Of a stretch of DNA of 64,000 nt, positions 42,884 to 53,867 are shown one piece after another. The notes beneath the pieces are model-generated. The model ran no database searches and was not told the origin of the DNA. It saw only the letters and a program-made list of their open reading frames with translations. The stretch is from Vandiemenella viatica. Taxonomy: Eukaryota > Arthropoda > Insecta > Orthoptera > Morabidae. The position numbers and the translations under genes were made by a program. Numbering within the stretch: position 1 is the first letter of the stretch; every line of letters starts with the position of its first letter. The stretch spans positions 114,132,095 through 114,196,094 of the forward strand of contig CM061920.1 of NCBI GenBank assembly GCA_031002005.1. The letters are read 5' to 3'.

Positions 42884-45800
42884 AGGGGGCGGTCGGACAC
42901 CAGGACAACGAGGCAGTTCCGCCACCAATATGGCGACCATGGGAGACGTCAGGACCTAGCCGACCGCCCGCCACAGCAGCAGCACCTCGCCTGTCCAGCC
43001 GCCCATCGCCGGGCCCAAGTCGACCACAGCCGGAACCTAGCCGACAGTATGCCAGTCCATCGCCGGGCCCAAGTCGACCACAGCCGGGACCCAGCCGACA
43101 GTATGCCAGTCCATCGCCGGGCCCAAAATCGACCACAGCCGGGACCCAGCCGACAGTATGCCAGTCCATCGCCGGGCCCAAGTCGACCACAGCCGGGACC
43201 CAGCCGACAGTATGCCGGTCCATCGCCGGGCCCAAGTCGACCACAGCCGGGACCCAGCCGACAGTATGCCGGTCCATCGCCGGGACCCAGCCGGCACTTC
43301 AACAACCCACTGCCGGGGCCCAGCCGACAGTATGCCGGTCCATCGCCGGGACCCAGCCGGCACTTCAACAACCCACTGCCGGGGCCCAGCCGACAGTATG
43401 CAGGTCCATCGCCGGGACCCAGCCGACAGTATGCCGGTCCATCGCCGGGACCCAGCCGGCACTTCAACAACCCACTGCCGGGGCCCAGCCGACAGTATGC
43501 AGGTCCATCGCCGGGGCCCAGCGGCCAGTCCGCCGACCCATCGCCCGGCTCCAGCCGCCCATCGCCGGGGCCAAGTCGGCAGTATGCCGGTGCAGGGGCA
43601 GCCTTATGCAGTCATGATCATGCAGCAACGATAGGTGAGTCAGCAGTATCGCGCTTAGTCCTTGAAGACAGGCTTAGTGCATTTAAAAATAGAATTTATT
43701 CCGGGGCAATTTCAAATTCTCAAAATTTTATTGATCCAATGAATTTCATTGATGCTTGCTTTAAACTTGTTGCCGGTAAAGTTCGCGAAATTGTGGATAA
43801 TCGGTCCTCCCCATCTGTAAAGGTGCAGGTTGGACTGATTAACACATATAAAATACAGAAGGAAGTGATTTTGGAAACCGCCCATATGTGCTTTTTAACT
43901 AAAATGCGTGAAGTCACAACAAGCACTTGCCTGTCGGATTGGTATGAAAAATATGTGAAGTCGGAGCTCAGAGTAAAATTGTGTGAGTTTCAAGAAAGGA
44001 CAAGTGGCAAAACTCTCGATAGAATAGAATCCCTCGACATTAGTATTTCTCATTTTAACCTTTCTATCGGGGGTCATCCTATGTTGCACTGCCACTTGAT
44101 ATCTGTAGGAAAGAGGGCCGTCATCAATGTTGAAAACAAGAATGACGAGTACTGCTTTCTATGGACACTTCTTGCAGCCCAAGTAAAGGCGCCGAAAACA
44201 CATGCGTACCTAGTCAGTAATTATATGGAAGCCTTCACCAACCACCGTTTCGATTTTTCAGGTATTGAGTTTCCGGTAAAACTCTCCGACATTTCTAAAT
44301 TTGAGAGGCAAAATCCAGACTATTCTGTAAATGTTTTCGGTCTGGATGAAGTTAAAGGTATAACATGTAGTTTCCGGGGCCCTCCATCACACTGCAGACA
44401 AACGCGGAAACCATATAAATATGTTGATGATTACCGACGTCAGTGGGAAAAAATTCCATTACTGTTGGATTCACAACTTGTCAGCGTTAGTCAGTTCTTC
44501 TTTAACTAATTATGAGCATGCTATTTTTATTTGTGACAGATGTCTGCAACATTTTGGACGCAAAGATCTCCTGGACCGCCACGAGATTGACTGTGCAAGG
44601 GTTGATCCTGTAAGAGTGGATTTACCCGGCGACGACGATAAAACCTTAAAGTTTAAGGATTTTGTGCACCAAGCAGCGTGTACCCGTCGTCGTTTACGCG
44701 GACTTTGAAAGTTTATTGCTACCTTATGATTCTTGCAGTCCCCCACCCAACGCCTCTCACACTACTTTAGTCCAGAAACATCTCCCTTTCGCTGCCGCAT
44801 ACCAGGTCGATTTGTCCACTCGTACCTAGTCTGTCGCGTTTCAACTCCTTCAGGGGAAAAAATCCTGAAAAATGGCTTGTTGACGAACTCGTCAAACTTG
44901 CCAAGAAAGTTGATAAAATTTACAAGAGGTGCATTCCTCTTGTAATGACAGACGAGCAAGAAGCAAAGTTTGCTGATGCTACGGTATGCCACATCTGCGA
45001 GAAAGACATTGAACCGGGGACTGTCAAGGTCCGCGATCATTGTCATATCACAGGTGAATTTAGGGGGGCTGCACATAATGATTGCAATTTGCAGTATAAG
45101 ACTAAAAAGTACATACCCATTTTCTTTCACAATCTTTCTGGGTATGATGCTCATTTCATTGTAATGGCATTATCAAAACTCGATTCCGAAGGAATGGACG
45201 TGCTTCCCATCAACACAGAACGTTATATTTCTTTTTCGAAAAAGATTGAATACACTTCAATCACGTTAAGGTTTCTGGACTCATACCGGTTCATGCAGCT
45301 CCCATTAGACAAACTGGTTGGAACCCTTGAGGACGACGACATGGACATTACTAGTGCTCATTTCACCGACCCCGAGAAGTTCCAATTAGTTAAACGGAAA
45401 GGTGTCTTCCCTTACGAATACATGGATTCGTGGGATAAGCTCACCGAGGCCACGCTTCCTCCAAAATCAAAATTCTACAGTTCGTTGTCGGAGTCACACA
45501 TTTCTGATGAAGATTACGAACACGCGACAAAGGTGTGGCGGACCTTCCAGATCAAGACTTTGGGCGAATATGCAAGTCTGTACATGGACACAGATGTGCG
45601 GTTACTTGCAGATCTGTTTGAGAAATTTAGGAGTGTATGTTTGGGGAAGTACACCCTGGACCCCGCCCACTATTTCACATCCCCAGGCCTTTCGTGGCAG
45701 GCTATGTTAAGGAGCACGCGTGTCGAACTGGACCTTCTGACGGATATCGACATGCTGCTCTTTTTCGAACGAGGTATTCGCGGAGGTATTTGCCAGTGCG

Positions 45801-47099
45801 TCCACAGGTATGCGAAGGCAAATAACCGGTACATGCCGGAGTACAACCGCGAGGCGTCTGAAGATTTTATAATGTACTTCGACGTAAACAATCTTTACGG
45901 CTGGGCCATGTCGGAGTATCTACCCTCTGGTGGGTTTCAATGGCTTTCGGCTAAAGAGATTGCTAGCATAGATTTCATGAGCGTTGCAGCTGACTCACCT
46001 AGGGGGTTCGTATTGGAGGTAGACCTTACGATTCCTCAGGATAAACACGACGTTTTAGCAGACCTGCCGCCATGTCCAGACCACAAAGCCCCAGAAGGTT
46101 CTACCCTCCCCAAGCTGATGACCACACTGGAGAACAAGGTACGGTATGTTCTCCATTACCGAGTCCTCCAGCAATGTGTAGGCTTGGGGCTGCAGGTGAC
46201 CGAAATACACCGGGTAATATCTTTCAATCAGTCACCGTGGTTGAAAGAATACATATCTCTCAATACGTGTTCTCGCCGTGACGCCAAAACAGATTTCGAG
46301 AGAGATTTTTACAAACTGATGAACAATTCAATTTTCGGCAAGACTATGGAGAACATTCGAAAACACCGCGACGTGAAATTGTGTACAGGTTGGGTGGGCC
46401 GCCGCGGTGCCCGCAAACACATAGCTTCACCACACTTTAAGCAAGTAACAGTTTTCAACGAGGACTTTGTGGCCGTGGAGATGGCGAAAGCTAGGATAGT
46501 TTTTAATAAACCCGTGTATGTCGGAATGTGCATTCTTGACCTGTCTAAACTGAGGATGTACAGATTTCATTATGAATTTGCCATTCCTCAGTTTAGAAGC
46601 CCTAAATTGCTATATATGGATACAGACAGCTTCATCTACTTGGTGCGGAACTGCGATCCATATGAAGTGATGCGACGCAACAGGGGAGGAGTTCGACACG
46701 TCTGGTTATAGCACCGGCAACCGTTATGGGATAGAGTCCCACAATGAAAAGGTTGTCGGTGTTATGAAGGACGAAGCGAATGGCACCCTGATTGCGGAGT
46801 TTGCTGGGTTAAGGGCAAAAATGTATGCATTCCGGCTCGAGACAGACCAGACCTCTAGACGGGCTAAAGGTTTGGCTGGCTCAGTCACTAGAAAGCTGCA
46901 GATGGAGGATTACATAAATTGCCTCCATGGTGAAACACCCAGGTACCATCTGCAGCAAAGGATCAATTCAACCCTTCATGTTGTAAATACTGTTCAAATA
47001 TCCAAACTGGGTCTGTCTAGAACGGACGATAAGCGGTATATTTTCCCCGACGGGATAGAGACCCTCCCGTGGGGGCACAAGTCTGTAAATAATGTGTGA
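42884..47099 (+). pseudogene. Polinton protein-primed DNA polymerase B (pPolB), broken
   Basis: The exon begins at AG 42882-42883 with a Pro/Ser-rich tandem-repeat region to about 43600. The polymerase N-terminal region then follows (FIDACFKLVAGKVREIV, DEYCFLWTLLAAQVKA, FSGIEFPVKLSDISKFERQN). A zinc-finger-like CDRCLQHF...RHEIDC block lies at 44540-44600. Exonuclease motif YADFES is at about 44689-44706. ExoII-like IFFHNLSGYDAHF is at 45120-45155. Polymerase motif A is DVNNLYGWAM (about 45882), motif B KLMNNSIFGKTMEN (about 46315), motif C YMDTDSFIY (about 46612). The C-terminus ends LPWGHKSVNNV at 47099. Frameshifts near 43125, 44420-44500, 44685 and 46680 and a stop near 44830 disable it. 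Confidence 0.93.
43010..43590 (+). repeat. Proline-rich coding tandem repeat
   Basis: About 10 units of 33-66 bp, encoding RQYAGPSPGPSRPQPGPS and RQYAGPSPGPSRHFNNPLPG variants. One unit has an extra A (GCCCAAAATCG at 43121-43130 where its neighbours have GCCCAAGTCG), which shifts the frame; the same peptide resumes in the new frame. GC content is far above the surroundings. Overlapping minus-strand ORFs are by-products. Confidence 0.9.
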
Positions 47100-47475
47100 A
47101 TGTTTTGTAAATAGACCGCTTATCCGTGTTTCTAGTTTGTAAATATGTATCAATTTTTGTAAATATGTAGATAAGTTAGGACTCTGTAGATATTTTATCA
47201 AGTTAGGACGCTGCTGTTAATATTTTTTTCATTGGCTGCTGGGGGGTGCTGCTGAATTCCTTTGTATGACATTTTAAGTTTGCTGAGCTACATGCTCATT
47301 TGCTTTATATTAACGTAATCGGAAAAAAAATAAAAATTTGTAAAATAGGCTAAGTGTACATAGATTGTAAGTTTGCTGAGCTGTATGCTCATTTGCATTA
47401 TATTAACGTAATTGAAGAAAAAAAAAACACAATTGTTAGAAAAAATAAGTTTATTTATTAAGAAAAAATGAATTT
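47100..47475. other. Intergenic region between convergent Polinton genes
   Basis: Contains AATAAA on the plus strand near 47329 and on the minus strand near 47451-47460 (two TTTATT), suitable 3' ends for both genes. A direct repeat of about 55 bp (TTTGCTGAGCTACATGCTCA, 47279 and 47372) and repeated TTTGTAAATATGTA motifs are also present. Confidence 0.65.
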
Positions 47476-48420
47476 TTACATTTTAAATAAATCTTTTTTA
47501 TGAATCCACGTGTTATGTGATTTATCAAAACCCAACCACTTCACCAAGATCATATTTTTCCTTCTCTTTATCACTCGTTCAACCAAAAATGTACTTGTAA
47601 GTTTTGTTAGTTGTAATTCTTGCTGGTAAAATGCTCCTGCAATATCTTTACCTTGATAGTCTTTAAGTAAATAAGTTACAGGATTTGTTAATTTCACTTT
47701 ACTGATGGTAAACACTTCAGTTGACCAGTTGGGCAAGTAGCCTTTCTCAAACTTTTCTTTAAATCTACTGATTCTGACATGGTCACCAACTTTGAATTTT
47801 GCTGGAGTAGTCATCTTAATATGGCTGTACACTGTTGAAAGAAGTGAATTGTCTTTAACATCACACGGTTTCATCTTGATGGTGCTGTGCCACTTGTTAT
47901 TGTAATTGTTCATTAATTGAGGAAGAAGTTCAATCCACCGATGTGAACCACGTCTGCTGAATTCTTGCCACATTGCATTCTTGATAGTTCTATTGAGTCG
48001 CTCAACTATTGATGCTTTAAGATGAGTATATGTTGAGTAGTGATTAATACCATAACTTGTCATGAGCGATTTAAACTTTGAATTATAAAACTCTTTTCCG
48101 TTGTCTGTCTGTAAATTTTTAGGAACACGATCACCATTAAGTATTTTCTTCATAGCGTCGACAACCACACTAGCCGTTTTGTTCTTGAGGGGTAGAGCCC
48201 ATGCAAACTTTGAATAAGTATCAATCACCATCAAGATATACTTGTAGCCACTGTTTTTACGAGAATACGGTATCATTTCTACAATATCAGCTTGCCATAG
48301 GTCGTCAAGACCTTTGATTATTACCCGGCGTCTTGGGAAATTCCTTCTAGCCGGTCTATGGAGTTCAGCTACAATTTGATCCATGTTACACGATGATGTC
48401 TCTCTCACGAAGTTCTTCAA
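47476..48420 (-). CDS. Polinton retroviral-type integrase with chromodomain
   Basis: The open frame of 314 codons inserts the element's DNA into the genome. The rve core is complete: first Asp in DDLWQADIVEMIPYSRK, second in LQTDNGKEFYNSKF, Glu in ASIVERLNRTIKNAMWQEF, with D-35-E spacing close to the family's. An SH3-like segment follows (FKVGDHVRISRFKEKFEKGY). The end (FLVERVIKRRKNMILVKW, then WIHKKDLF) is a chromodomain that probably reads methylated histone tails. The protein is shorter at the N-terminus than usual Polinton integrases, so the zinc-binding part may be lost; the start shown is the first ATG. It overlaps the ORF at 48386-48634 by 35 bp. Confidence 0.93.
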   Translation of the reverse strand: MKNFVRETSSCNMDQIVAELHRPARRNFPRRRVIIKGLDDLWQADIVEMIPYSRKNSGYKYILMVIDTYSKFAWALPLKNKTASVVVDAMKKILNGDRVPKNLQTDNGKEFYNSKFKSLMTSYGINHYSTYTHLKASIVERLNRTIKNAMWQEFSRRGSHRWIELLPQLMNNYNNKWHSTIKMKPCDVKDNSLLSTVYSHIKMTTPAKFKVGDHVRISRFKEKFEKGYLPNWSTEVFTISKVKLTNPVTYLLKDYQGKDIAGAFYQQELQLTKLTSTFLVERVIKRRKNMILVKWLGFDKSHNTWIHKKDLFKM

Positions 48421-48589
48421 TCACCGACAAAATTTCGTTGGAGTGTGCAGTGTGTCCTGCTGATGTTGATGCGGTAAGTAATTTCAATCTTTCAACGAGC
48501 TCATTCGGATCGTCCCAATACACATATTCCTTCATGGGAAGAAGACCAGAACCCGACTGATTGTCAAGTTTAGAGATTATGTTTTTATA
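48386..48589 (-). pseudogene. Polinton accessory ORF, 3' end
   Basis: The minus-strand C-terminal fragment reads YVYWDDPNELVERLKLLTAS and HSNEILSVIEELRERDIIV, then stop. This DPNELVxRLxLL ... NEIxSIIEELRE block is familiar from unassigned proteins linked to Polintons. The upstream part has been cut by LINE-C; residues read upstream of about 48589 are its poly(A) tail. Function unknown. Confidence 0.6.
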
Positions 48590-50625
48590 CTTTTTTTTTT
48601 TGCTGTCGTCAGTCTTTAGACTGGTTTGATGCAATCCTCCATCCCTTCCTATCCTGTGCTAACCTCTTCATTTCTACATACCCGTTACAACCCACGTCCT
48701 TCAATTATCTGATTCATATATTCTAATCTCTGTCTACCTATACAGTTCTTACCTTCAACTGTTCCTCCACTAACAAATTAACCAATCCAGCATGTCTCAA
48801 AATATAGACCTACCAGCCTGTCTCTTCTTTCCGTAAGCTTCTTCCATAACTTCTTTTCTCACCCATCATTTCTAAAACTCTTTCATTTCTTACTTTGTCT
48901 GTCCACCTAATTTTCAGCATTCTTCTGTAGCACCACATTTCAAATGCTTCAAGTTTCTTTCTTTCCGGTATTCCTAAAGTCCATGTTTCGCTACCGTAAA
49001 GTGCTGTGCTCCACACATAGAGTTTTATGAAGTTCTTTCTAATTCCTAGATCAATATTTGAAACTAAAAGGTTTCTCTTTTTCATGAAGGCTCTTTTTGC
49101 TAGTGCTATTCTGCTTTTAACATCATTCCTGCTTCGGCCATCGGTTGTAATTTTGCTTCCCAAGTAACAGAACTCACTCACTTCTCCTATTGCATCAGAT
49201 CCTATTTTTATATTTAATCTGCTAGTATTGGTATCATTTCTGCTACATTTCATCACTTTTGTTTTACTTTGATTTATATTCAGTCCAAAGTCTTCCTTCA
49301 GTATTTTGTTCATGCCATTCAATAACTTCTCAATATCCTCAGCCCTCTCTGCTAATAAGACAATGTCGTCAGCAAATCGTAGCATACTGATTTTTTCTCC
49401 CTGAAAACTTATGCCACATGGAAATTTTTCTTTGACTTTCTTCATGCTTCTTCTACATACAAGTTGAATATTAACGGATAGACTACAACCTTGTCTCACA
49501 CCCTTTTTAACTGATGCATGTCTCTCGCGATTCTCTACTTTTATTACAGCCACTTGATTCTTATATAGTTTATAGAGTATTCTTCTATCTCGATACTTTA
49601 GGCCTGACTTCTTTAAAATATTGAACATCTGTCCCACCTAACATTATCAAAGCTTTTCTAAATCACAAATGCCATAAAAGTATCTTTGTTTTTCTTGATC
49701 CGCCCTTCAAGTATTATCTTAAAGACAGAATTGCTTCCCTTGTACCGCGATTTTTCCTAACCCAAACTGATCTTCACCTACTATCTCTTCTACTACCCTT
49801 TCCATCCTTCTGTATATTATTCTGGTCAGTAATTTTGAAGCATGTGATGTTAGACTAATGGGCGATAATTCTCACATTTGTCGGCTTGTGCTTTCTTTGG
49901 AAGTGTGAAGATGATATTTTTATTAAAATCAGTTGGAATTTCTCCTGTTTTCATACTTTTTGATATCAGCTTGAATAATCTTTCGATTCCTTCCTCTCCT
50001 AGAGATTTAAGAGTTCTGCAGGGATCTCATCAATTCCAACTGCCTTATTTGCTTTCAAGTCATTCAGAGCTTTATTAAATTCGTCCTCAAACAGGATCTC
50101 CTAAGTCATCAATGTCGATATCGCCTTCCTTTTCCAATACACTATTGTTCAAGTCGTCCCCATCATACAGTTTCTCAATGTATTCCTTCCATCGGTTAGC
50201 TCTATCTTCTGAGCTTAAAAGAGGTTTCCCTTCGGCAGTTTTAATGTTCATACCTCTTTTTCATTTCTTTCTCCAAAATTCTGTTTGATCTTTCTATATG
50301 CAACATCTACTTTTCCTACGACCATTTCCTTTTCTACTTCTTCACACTTTTCTTGTAGCCGCTTTTCTTTTGCTATTTTGCATTTCCTATTTATTTGATT
50401 TCTAAATTGCCTGTACTGCTCTCTTCCTGCTTCATCCTGAGCATGTTTGTACCTTCTTCTCTGATCCATCAGCTGCAAAATTTCTTCTGTGATCCAAGGT
50501 TTTCCGGCAGCTTGTTCCCTAAAGCCTAAGGTTTCTTTGCCAGCTTTAATTATTTCGGTCTTTAAATGCATTCCATTCGTCCTCGGTTGAGCTCCTTTCA
50601 CAGTTAATTCTTAGACCTTAATGTC
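48590..50625 (-). mobile_element. LINE-C, 5'-truncated, inserted in the Polinton
   Basis: The minus-strand LINE has a 12-A tail (T run at 48590-48601), a 3' UTR from 48602 (CTGTCGTCAGTCTTTAGACT, GTTTGATGCAATCC in plus orientation), an RT with C-terminus, and the linker that precedes RT up to 50601. The endonuclease is missing, so it is a 5'-truncated copy. It differs from LINE-A, -B and -D. Target duplication not determined. Confidence 0.85.
48810..50601 (-). pseudogene. LINE-C reverse transcriptase
   Basis: The open frame 49637-48810 holds KKGVRQGCSLSVNIQLV, the active site MLRFADDIVLLAERAEDIEK, GLNINQSKTKVMK, SEFCYLGSKITTDGRS, WSTALYGSETWTL and WCYRRMLKIRWTDKVRNERV. Upstream, 50601-50248 encodes the linker (GKPWITEEILQLMDQRRRYK, YRKIKQNFGERNEKEV). 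RT blocks between 50240 and 49640 are broken by stops and frame changes. The style suggests the RTE or a related clade. Confidence 0.87.
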
Positions 50626-51100
50626 CTACAGAGCACGTCGTCTCGCTGGCGCGGAGGTGTGCTGCCCGACACTGTGTGTATCTGAGGGCCAGTCGATGAT
50701 AGAAGGCAGACGCCTGTCCCCAGAGACATGTTTTTGGTTTGGCGAAGGGCGCAGGACACAGACCGCCCTCTTTCGCGATATTTTTGTTTTTTCTGGAGGG
50801 GTTGCCGTATGTGGTACAGTGTGTGGGACAGCCAGAGGATGGAGGGGATTGCATCTACTCCTCCGAGGTGTTTCTTTTGCTATGTTCTATGTCGTTCGGG
50901 AGAGGAGAACGTTTGCTGGACGCCCGAGAGCAAGGTTGTGGGCAGTGGCTGCTGCTACAGTGATTAACGAGGTAGCTGTGTGTATCAGCCGGTCGCGCTG
51001 TCAAACCCTGGCCTGCCGACGCCGCCGCCGACCAGTGACCTGCCGGGTAATGTGTACCGCCTGCTGATATAGAGACTTACTGCAACATCTCAAAACCCTG
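50626..51100. other. GC-rich segment of unknown origin
   Basis: This segment is much richer in G+C than its neighbours. The plus-strand ORF 50621-51067 (148 codons) and the shorter minus-strand ORFs show no recognisable family; cysteine and arginine enrichment suggests chance translation of GC-rich DNA. It could be part of a Polinton gene or a further insertion. Confidence 0.4.
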
Positions 51101-51480
51101 GAAACTGCCCTGAGAGACTCATGCCAGAATTAAGAGCTATTAGCCTGGGTGCCTATCATATGTTTGCCATACATTTGTGATCTTGAGATGACAACAATTT
51201 TGTCTTAATGATAAATTCATTTTCTTTTACTGTGAACCCATTTCTTTTGTGTGATCCCCTGAGAATTGTCATGTAAGAGCCCATTATAAATATTATTGAA
51301 TTAAATAAATTAACTTTGCTACTTTTGCAAGCTGGCACCATACAAGGTATTTCAAGTCTAAACTAATACCGCGGCCAACGAGATATACAAAATGGCGCGC
51401 CAACCTGTGGCCTGACTGTTTGAGATGTTGTAAGCGTTTCGTTTAGCGAGTAGAAATCTCTATGTGTTTTTCAGCATTTT
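51101..51480. other. No recognised feature before the gap
   Basis: AT-rich, no clear ORF. It ends at the run of N. Confidence 0.4.
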
Positions 51481-52480
51481 NNNNNNNNNNNNNNNNNNNN
51501 NNNNNNNNNNNNNNNNNNNNNNNNNNNNNNNNNNNNNNNNNNNNNNNNNNNNNNNNNNNNNNNNNNNNNNNNNNNNNNNNNNNNNNNNNNNNNNNNNNNN
51601 NNNNNNNNNNNNNNNNNNNNNNNNNNNNNNNNNNNNNNNNNNNNNNNNNNNNNNNNNNNNNNNNNNNNNNNNNNNNNNNNNNNNNNNNNNNNNNNNNNNN
51701 NNNNNNNNNNNNNNNNNNNNNNNNNNNNNNNNNNNNNNNNNNNNNNNNNNNNNNNNNNNNNNNNNNNNNNNNNNNNNNNNNNNNNNNNNNNNNNNNNNNN
51801 NNNNNNNNNNNNNNNNNNNNNNNNNNNNNNNNNNNNNNNNNNNNNNNNNNNNNNNNNNNNNNNNNNNNNNNNNNNNNNNNNNNNNNNNNNNNNNNNNNNN
51901 NNNNNNNNNNNNNNNNNNNNNNNNNNNNNNNNNNNNNNNNNNNNNNNNNNNNNNNNNNNNNNNNNNNNNNNNNNNNNNNNNNNNNNNNNNNNNNNNNNNN
52001 NNNNNNNNNNNNNNNNNNNNNNNNNNNNNNNNNNNNNNNNNNNNNNNNNNNNNNNNNNNNNNNNNNNNNNNNNNNNNNNNNNNNNNNNNNNNNNNNNNNN
52101 NNNNNNNNNNNNNNNNNNNNNNNNNNNNNNNNNNNNNNNNNNNNNNNNNNNNNNNNNNNNNNNNNNNNNNNNNNNNNNNNNNNNNNNNNNNNNNNNNNNN
52201 NNNNNNNNNNNNNNNNNNNNNNNNNNNNNNNNNNNNNNNNNNNNNNNNNNNNNNNNNNNNNNNNNNNNNNNNNNNNNNNNNNNNNNNNNNNNNNNNNNNN
52301 NNNNNNNNNNNNNNNNNNNNNNNNNNNNNNNNNNNNNNNNNNNNNNNNNNNNNNNNNNNNNNNNNNNNNNNNNNNNNNNNNNNNNNNNNNNNNNNNNNNN
52401 NNNNNNNNNNNNNNNNNNNNNNNNNNNNNNNNNNNNNNNNNNNNNNNNNNNNNNNNNNNNNNNNNNNNNNNNNNNNNNNN
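51481..52480. other. Assembly gap of 1000 N
   Basis: Exactly 1000 N, which suggests a placeholder of unknown real size. Part of the Polinton gene set may be missing here. All ORFs running through it are artefacts. Confidence 0.98.
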
Positions 52481-52840
52481 GTAAATTCACCATCACGTGG
52501 AGGTAATGAGCCAACAGTCAAATGGCTGACAAATAATTACCATGGAATACCTTGGACTGCTGCTGGTATAACCTTTAGCAAACTATGTACTATTCTACAT
52601 GCAATCACAAATGAAGATGACTCCATTATTTACGTTAAAGGACGGAGAAGGCTCGTTGGTTTCAGAAGATTATTCGCAAGAAAGTCTGCTACAATATAGA
52701 AGATTTAGGATGCCCGCCTCTACATGAACTCAAGAAAAATAATTTGATAAAACTTTGTAAAGGACATTTATTTTGTAACGCTATATGCGCTGTTGAAAAT
52801 GTATTTTTAATTGCCCAATGGTGGGTGAAATAAAAGATTT
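52481..52840 (+). pseudogene. Unassigned Polinton-region gene, 3' end
   Basis: The plus-strand frame leaving the gap reads IPWTAAGITFSKLCTILHAI and DDSIIYVKGRRRLVGFRRLF. After a frame change near 52690 it continues with NIEDLGCPPLHEL, LCKGHLFCNAICAVENVFLI and AQWWVK, then a stop. The layout (IYVKG, E-D-L-G-C-P, then Cys/His pairs) is that of a conserved C-terminal domain of uncharacterised transposon- and virus-associated proteins, as far as I remember; no function is claimed. The N-terminal part is in the gap. Confidence 0.5.
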
Positions 52841-52934
52841 AAATAAAATATATACTATCTTATTATTTAATTAGGATAGGTGAAATGACAAAAGAAAAAT
52901 CTGGTAAAATGATTTTATTCTTTACTGTTTACAA

Positions 52935-53150
52935 TTCTGCATACATCATTAAGTACAATCAAATTTTTGTATGCAACTATTTCATTCCTTAATTGCCAAA
53001 GTCAATTGTAGAACTGTAAGACACATGAATAGGATGAACGTTGTTGATGTGCATATCCATTAACTTCGACACTGAGGCAGTACATGTGTAGTAGTCACTC
53101 AACACTTTGTCAGCCAATTCACTCACAAACACCTTGTAGTATGCTGATGC
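52935..53150 (-). pseudogene. Tandem paralogue B, C-terminal fragment
   Basis: The minus-strand frame reads KVFVSELADKVLSDYYTC, VSKLMDMHINNVHPIHVSYS and STIDFGN, then stop. It is clearly related to the neighbouring ORF at 53236-53541 (VDILANKVLRDFNMA, LIDMHINNVRVAQVTYSS). The sequence upstream of 53150 shows no further similarity that I could follow. Confidence 0.65.
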
Positions 53151-53235
53151 GATTTAAACACTTTAGTTAATAAGGCCCACAACATCATATCCAGCTCATA
53201 ATTTTTAATTACAATATTATTTACATTATCTGATA

Positions 53236-53541
53236 CTAAACAAATTTTCTATATGCAATGAGTTCAAGTCTTAATTGCGCATAATCCAATGATGAACTGT
53301 ATGTCACTTGAGCTACACGCACATTATTAATATGCATGTCAATCAGTTTTTGCACTGTAGCCATATTGAAGTCTCGTAGCACTTTATTAGCTAGAATGTC
53401 CACAAATTCAGTATAAAATCTTGCCACCAAGTAGCCCCACTTCTGCTTGACGGTCAAGGCGTTGGTCACGGTCGGCTGCGCGTCGACGAAGTTCCTCCAA
53501 GTTAGACTGGCCGAAGAAGACGCCGCTGGCAGGATCGTCAT
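53236..53541 (-). CDS. Tandem paralogue A, unknown Polinton right-end gene
   Basis: ORF of 101 codons on the minus strand (stop at 53236-53238). It begins MTILPAASSSASLTWRNFVD and ends LRLELIAYRKFV, with the shared core ANKVLRDFNMATVQKLIDMH. Mostly helical by eye, no membrane segment, no metal-binding pattern. Upstream minus-strand frames to about 53728 may hold a 5' part (FNIRRMERPDPGIGRSVRVI). Its place beside the TIR would suit a structural or regulatory Polinton gene, but no family was recognised. Confidence 0.5.
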   Translation of the reverse strand: MTILPAASSSASLTWRNFVDAQPTVTNALTVKQKWGYLVARFYTEFVDILANKVLRDFNMATVQKLIDMHINNVRVAQVTYSSSLDYAQLRLELIAYRKFV

Positions 53542-53867
53542 TGAGGTGGAAACAAACAGTCTTCACCCCGGCAATCGTTCGGCAGGGAGACAGTGTGCTC
53601 ACCAAGTGGGATGCTGTCCAGTGCCGGCGTTGAATAACTCGGACACTACGTCCAATACCTGGATCAGGACGTTCCATTCGTCGTATGTTAAAACAATTTA
53701 TTGTGTCCCACTTTTTCCAGAACAACAAACAGGTTCAAACTCGTGTTTGGACGATAACCCTATCGTCAAACGTTTCGTATCACCAGCGTTGAGTTGGTAG
53801 ACAGAGGAGAACAACATCACTAGACGAGGCATGGCTGCAAACTGACGCCGGGTGGGGCTGCAGCTGC

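Noticed and set aside
42873..43470. Long minus-strand ORFs over the proline-rich repeat
   Set aside because: They mirror the GC-rich tandem repeat of the plus-strand polymerase gene; the repeat has no stops in several frames, so these ORFs are shadows.
50621..51067. 148-codon ORF as a new cysteine-rich gene
   Set aside because: Composition follows the local GC content, overlapping ORFs of similar length exist in other frames, and no conserved pattern was visible.
51460..52699. ORFs of 340-411 codons across the gap
   Set aside because: They consist almost wholly of N; only the part after 52480 was considered.
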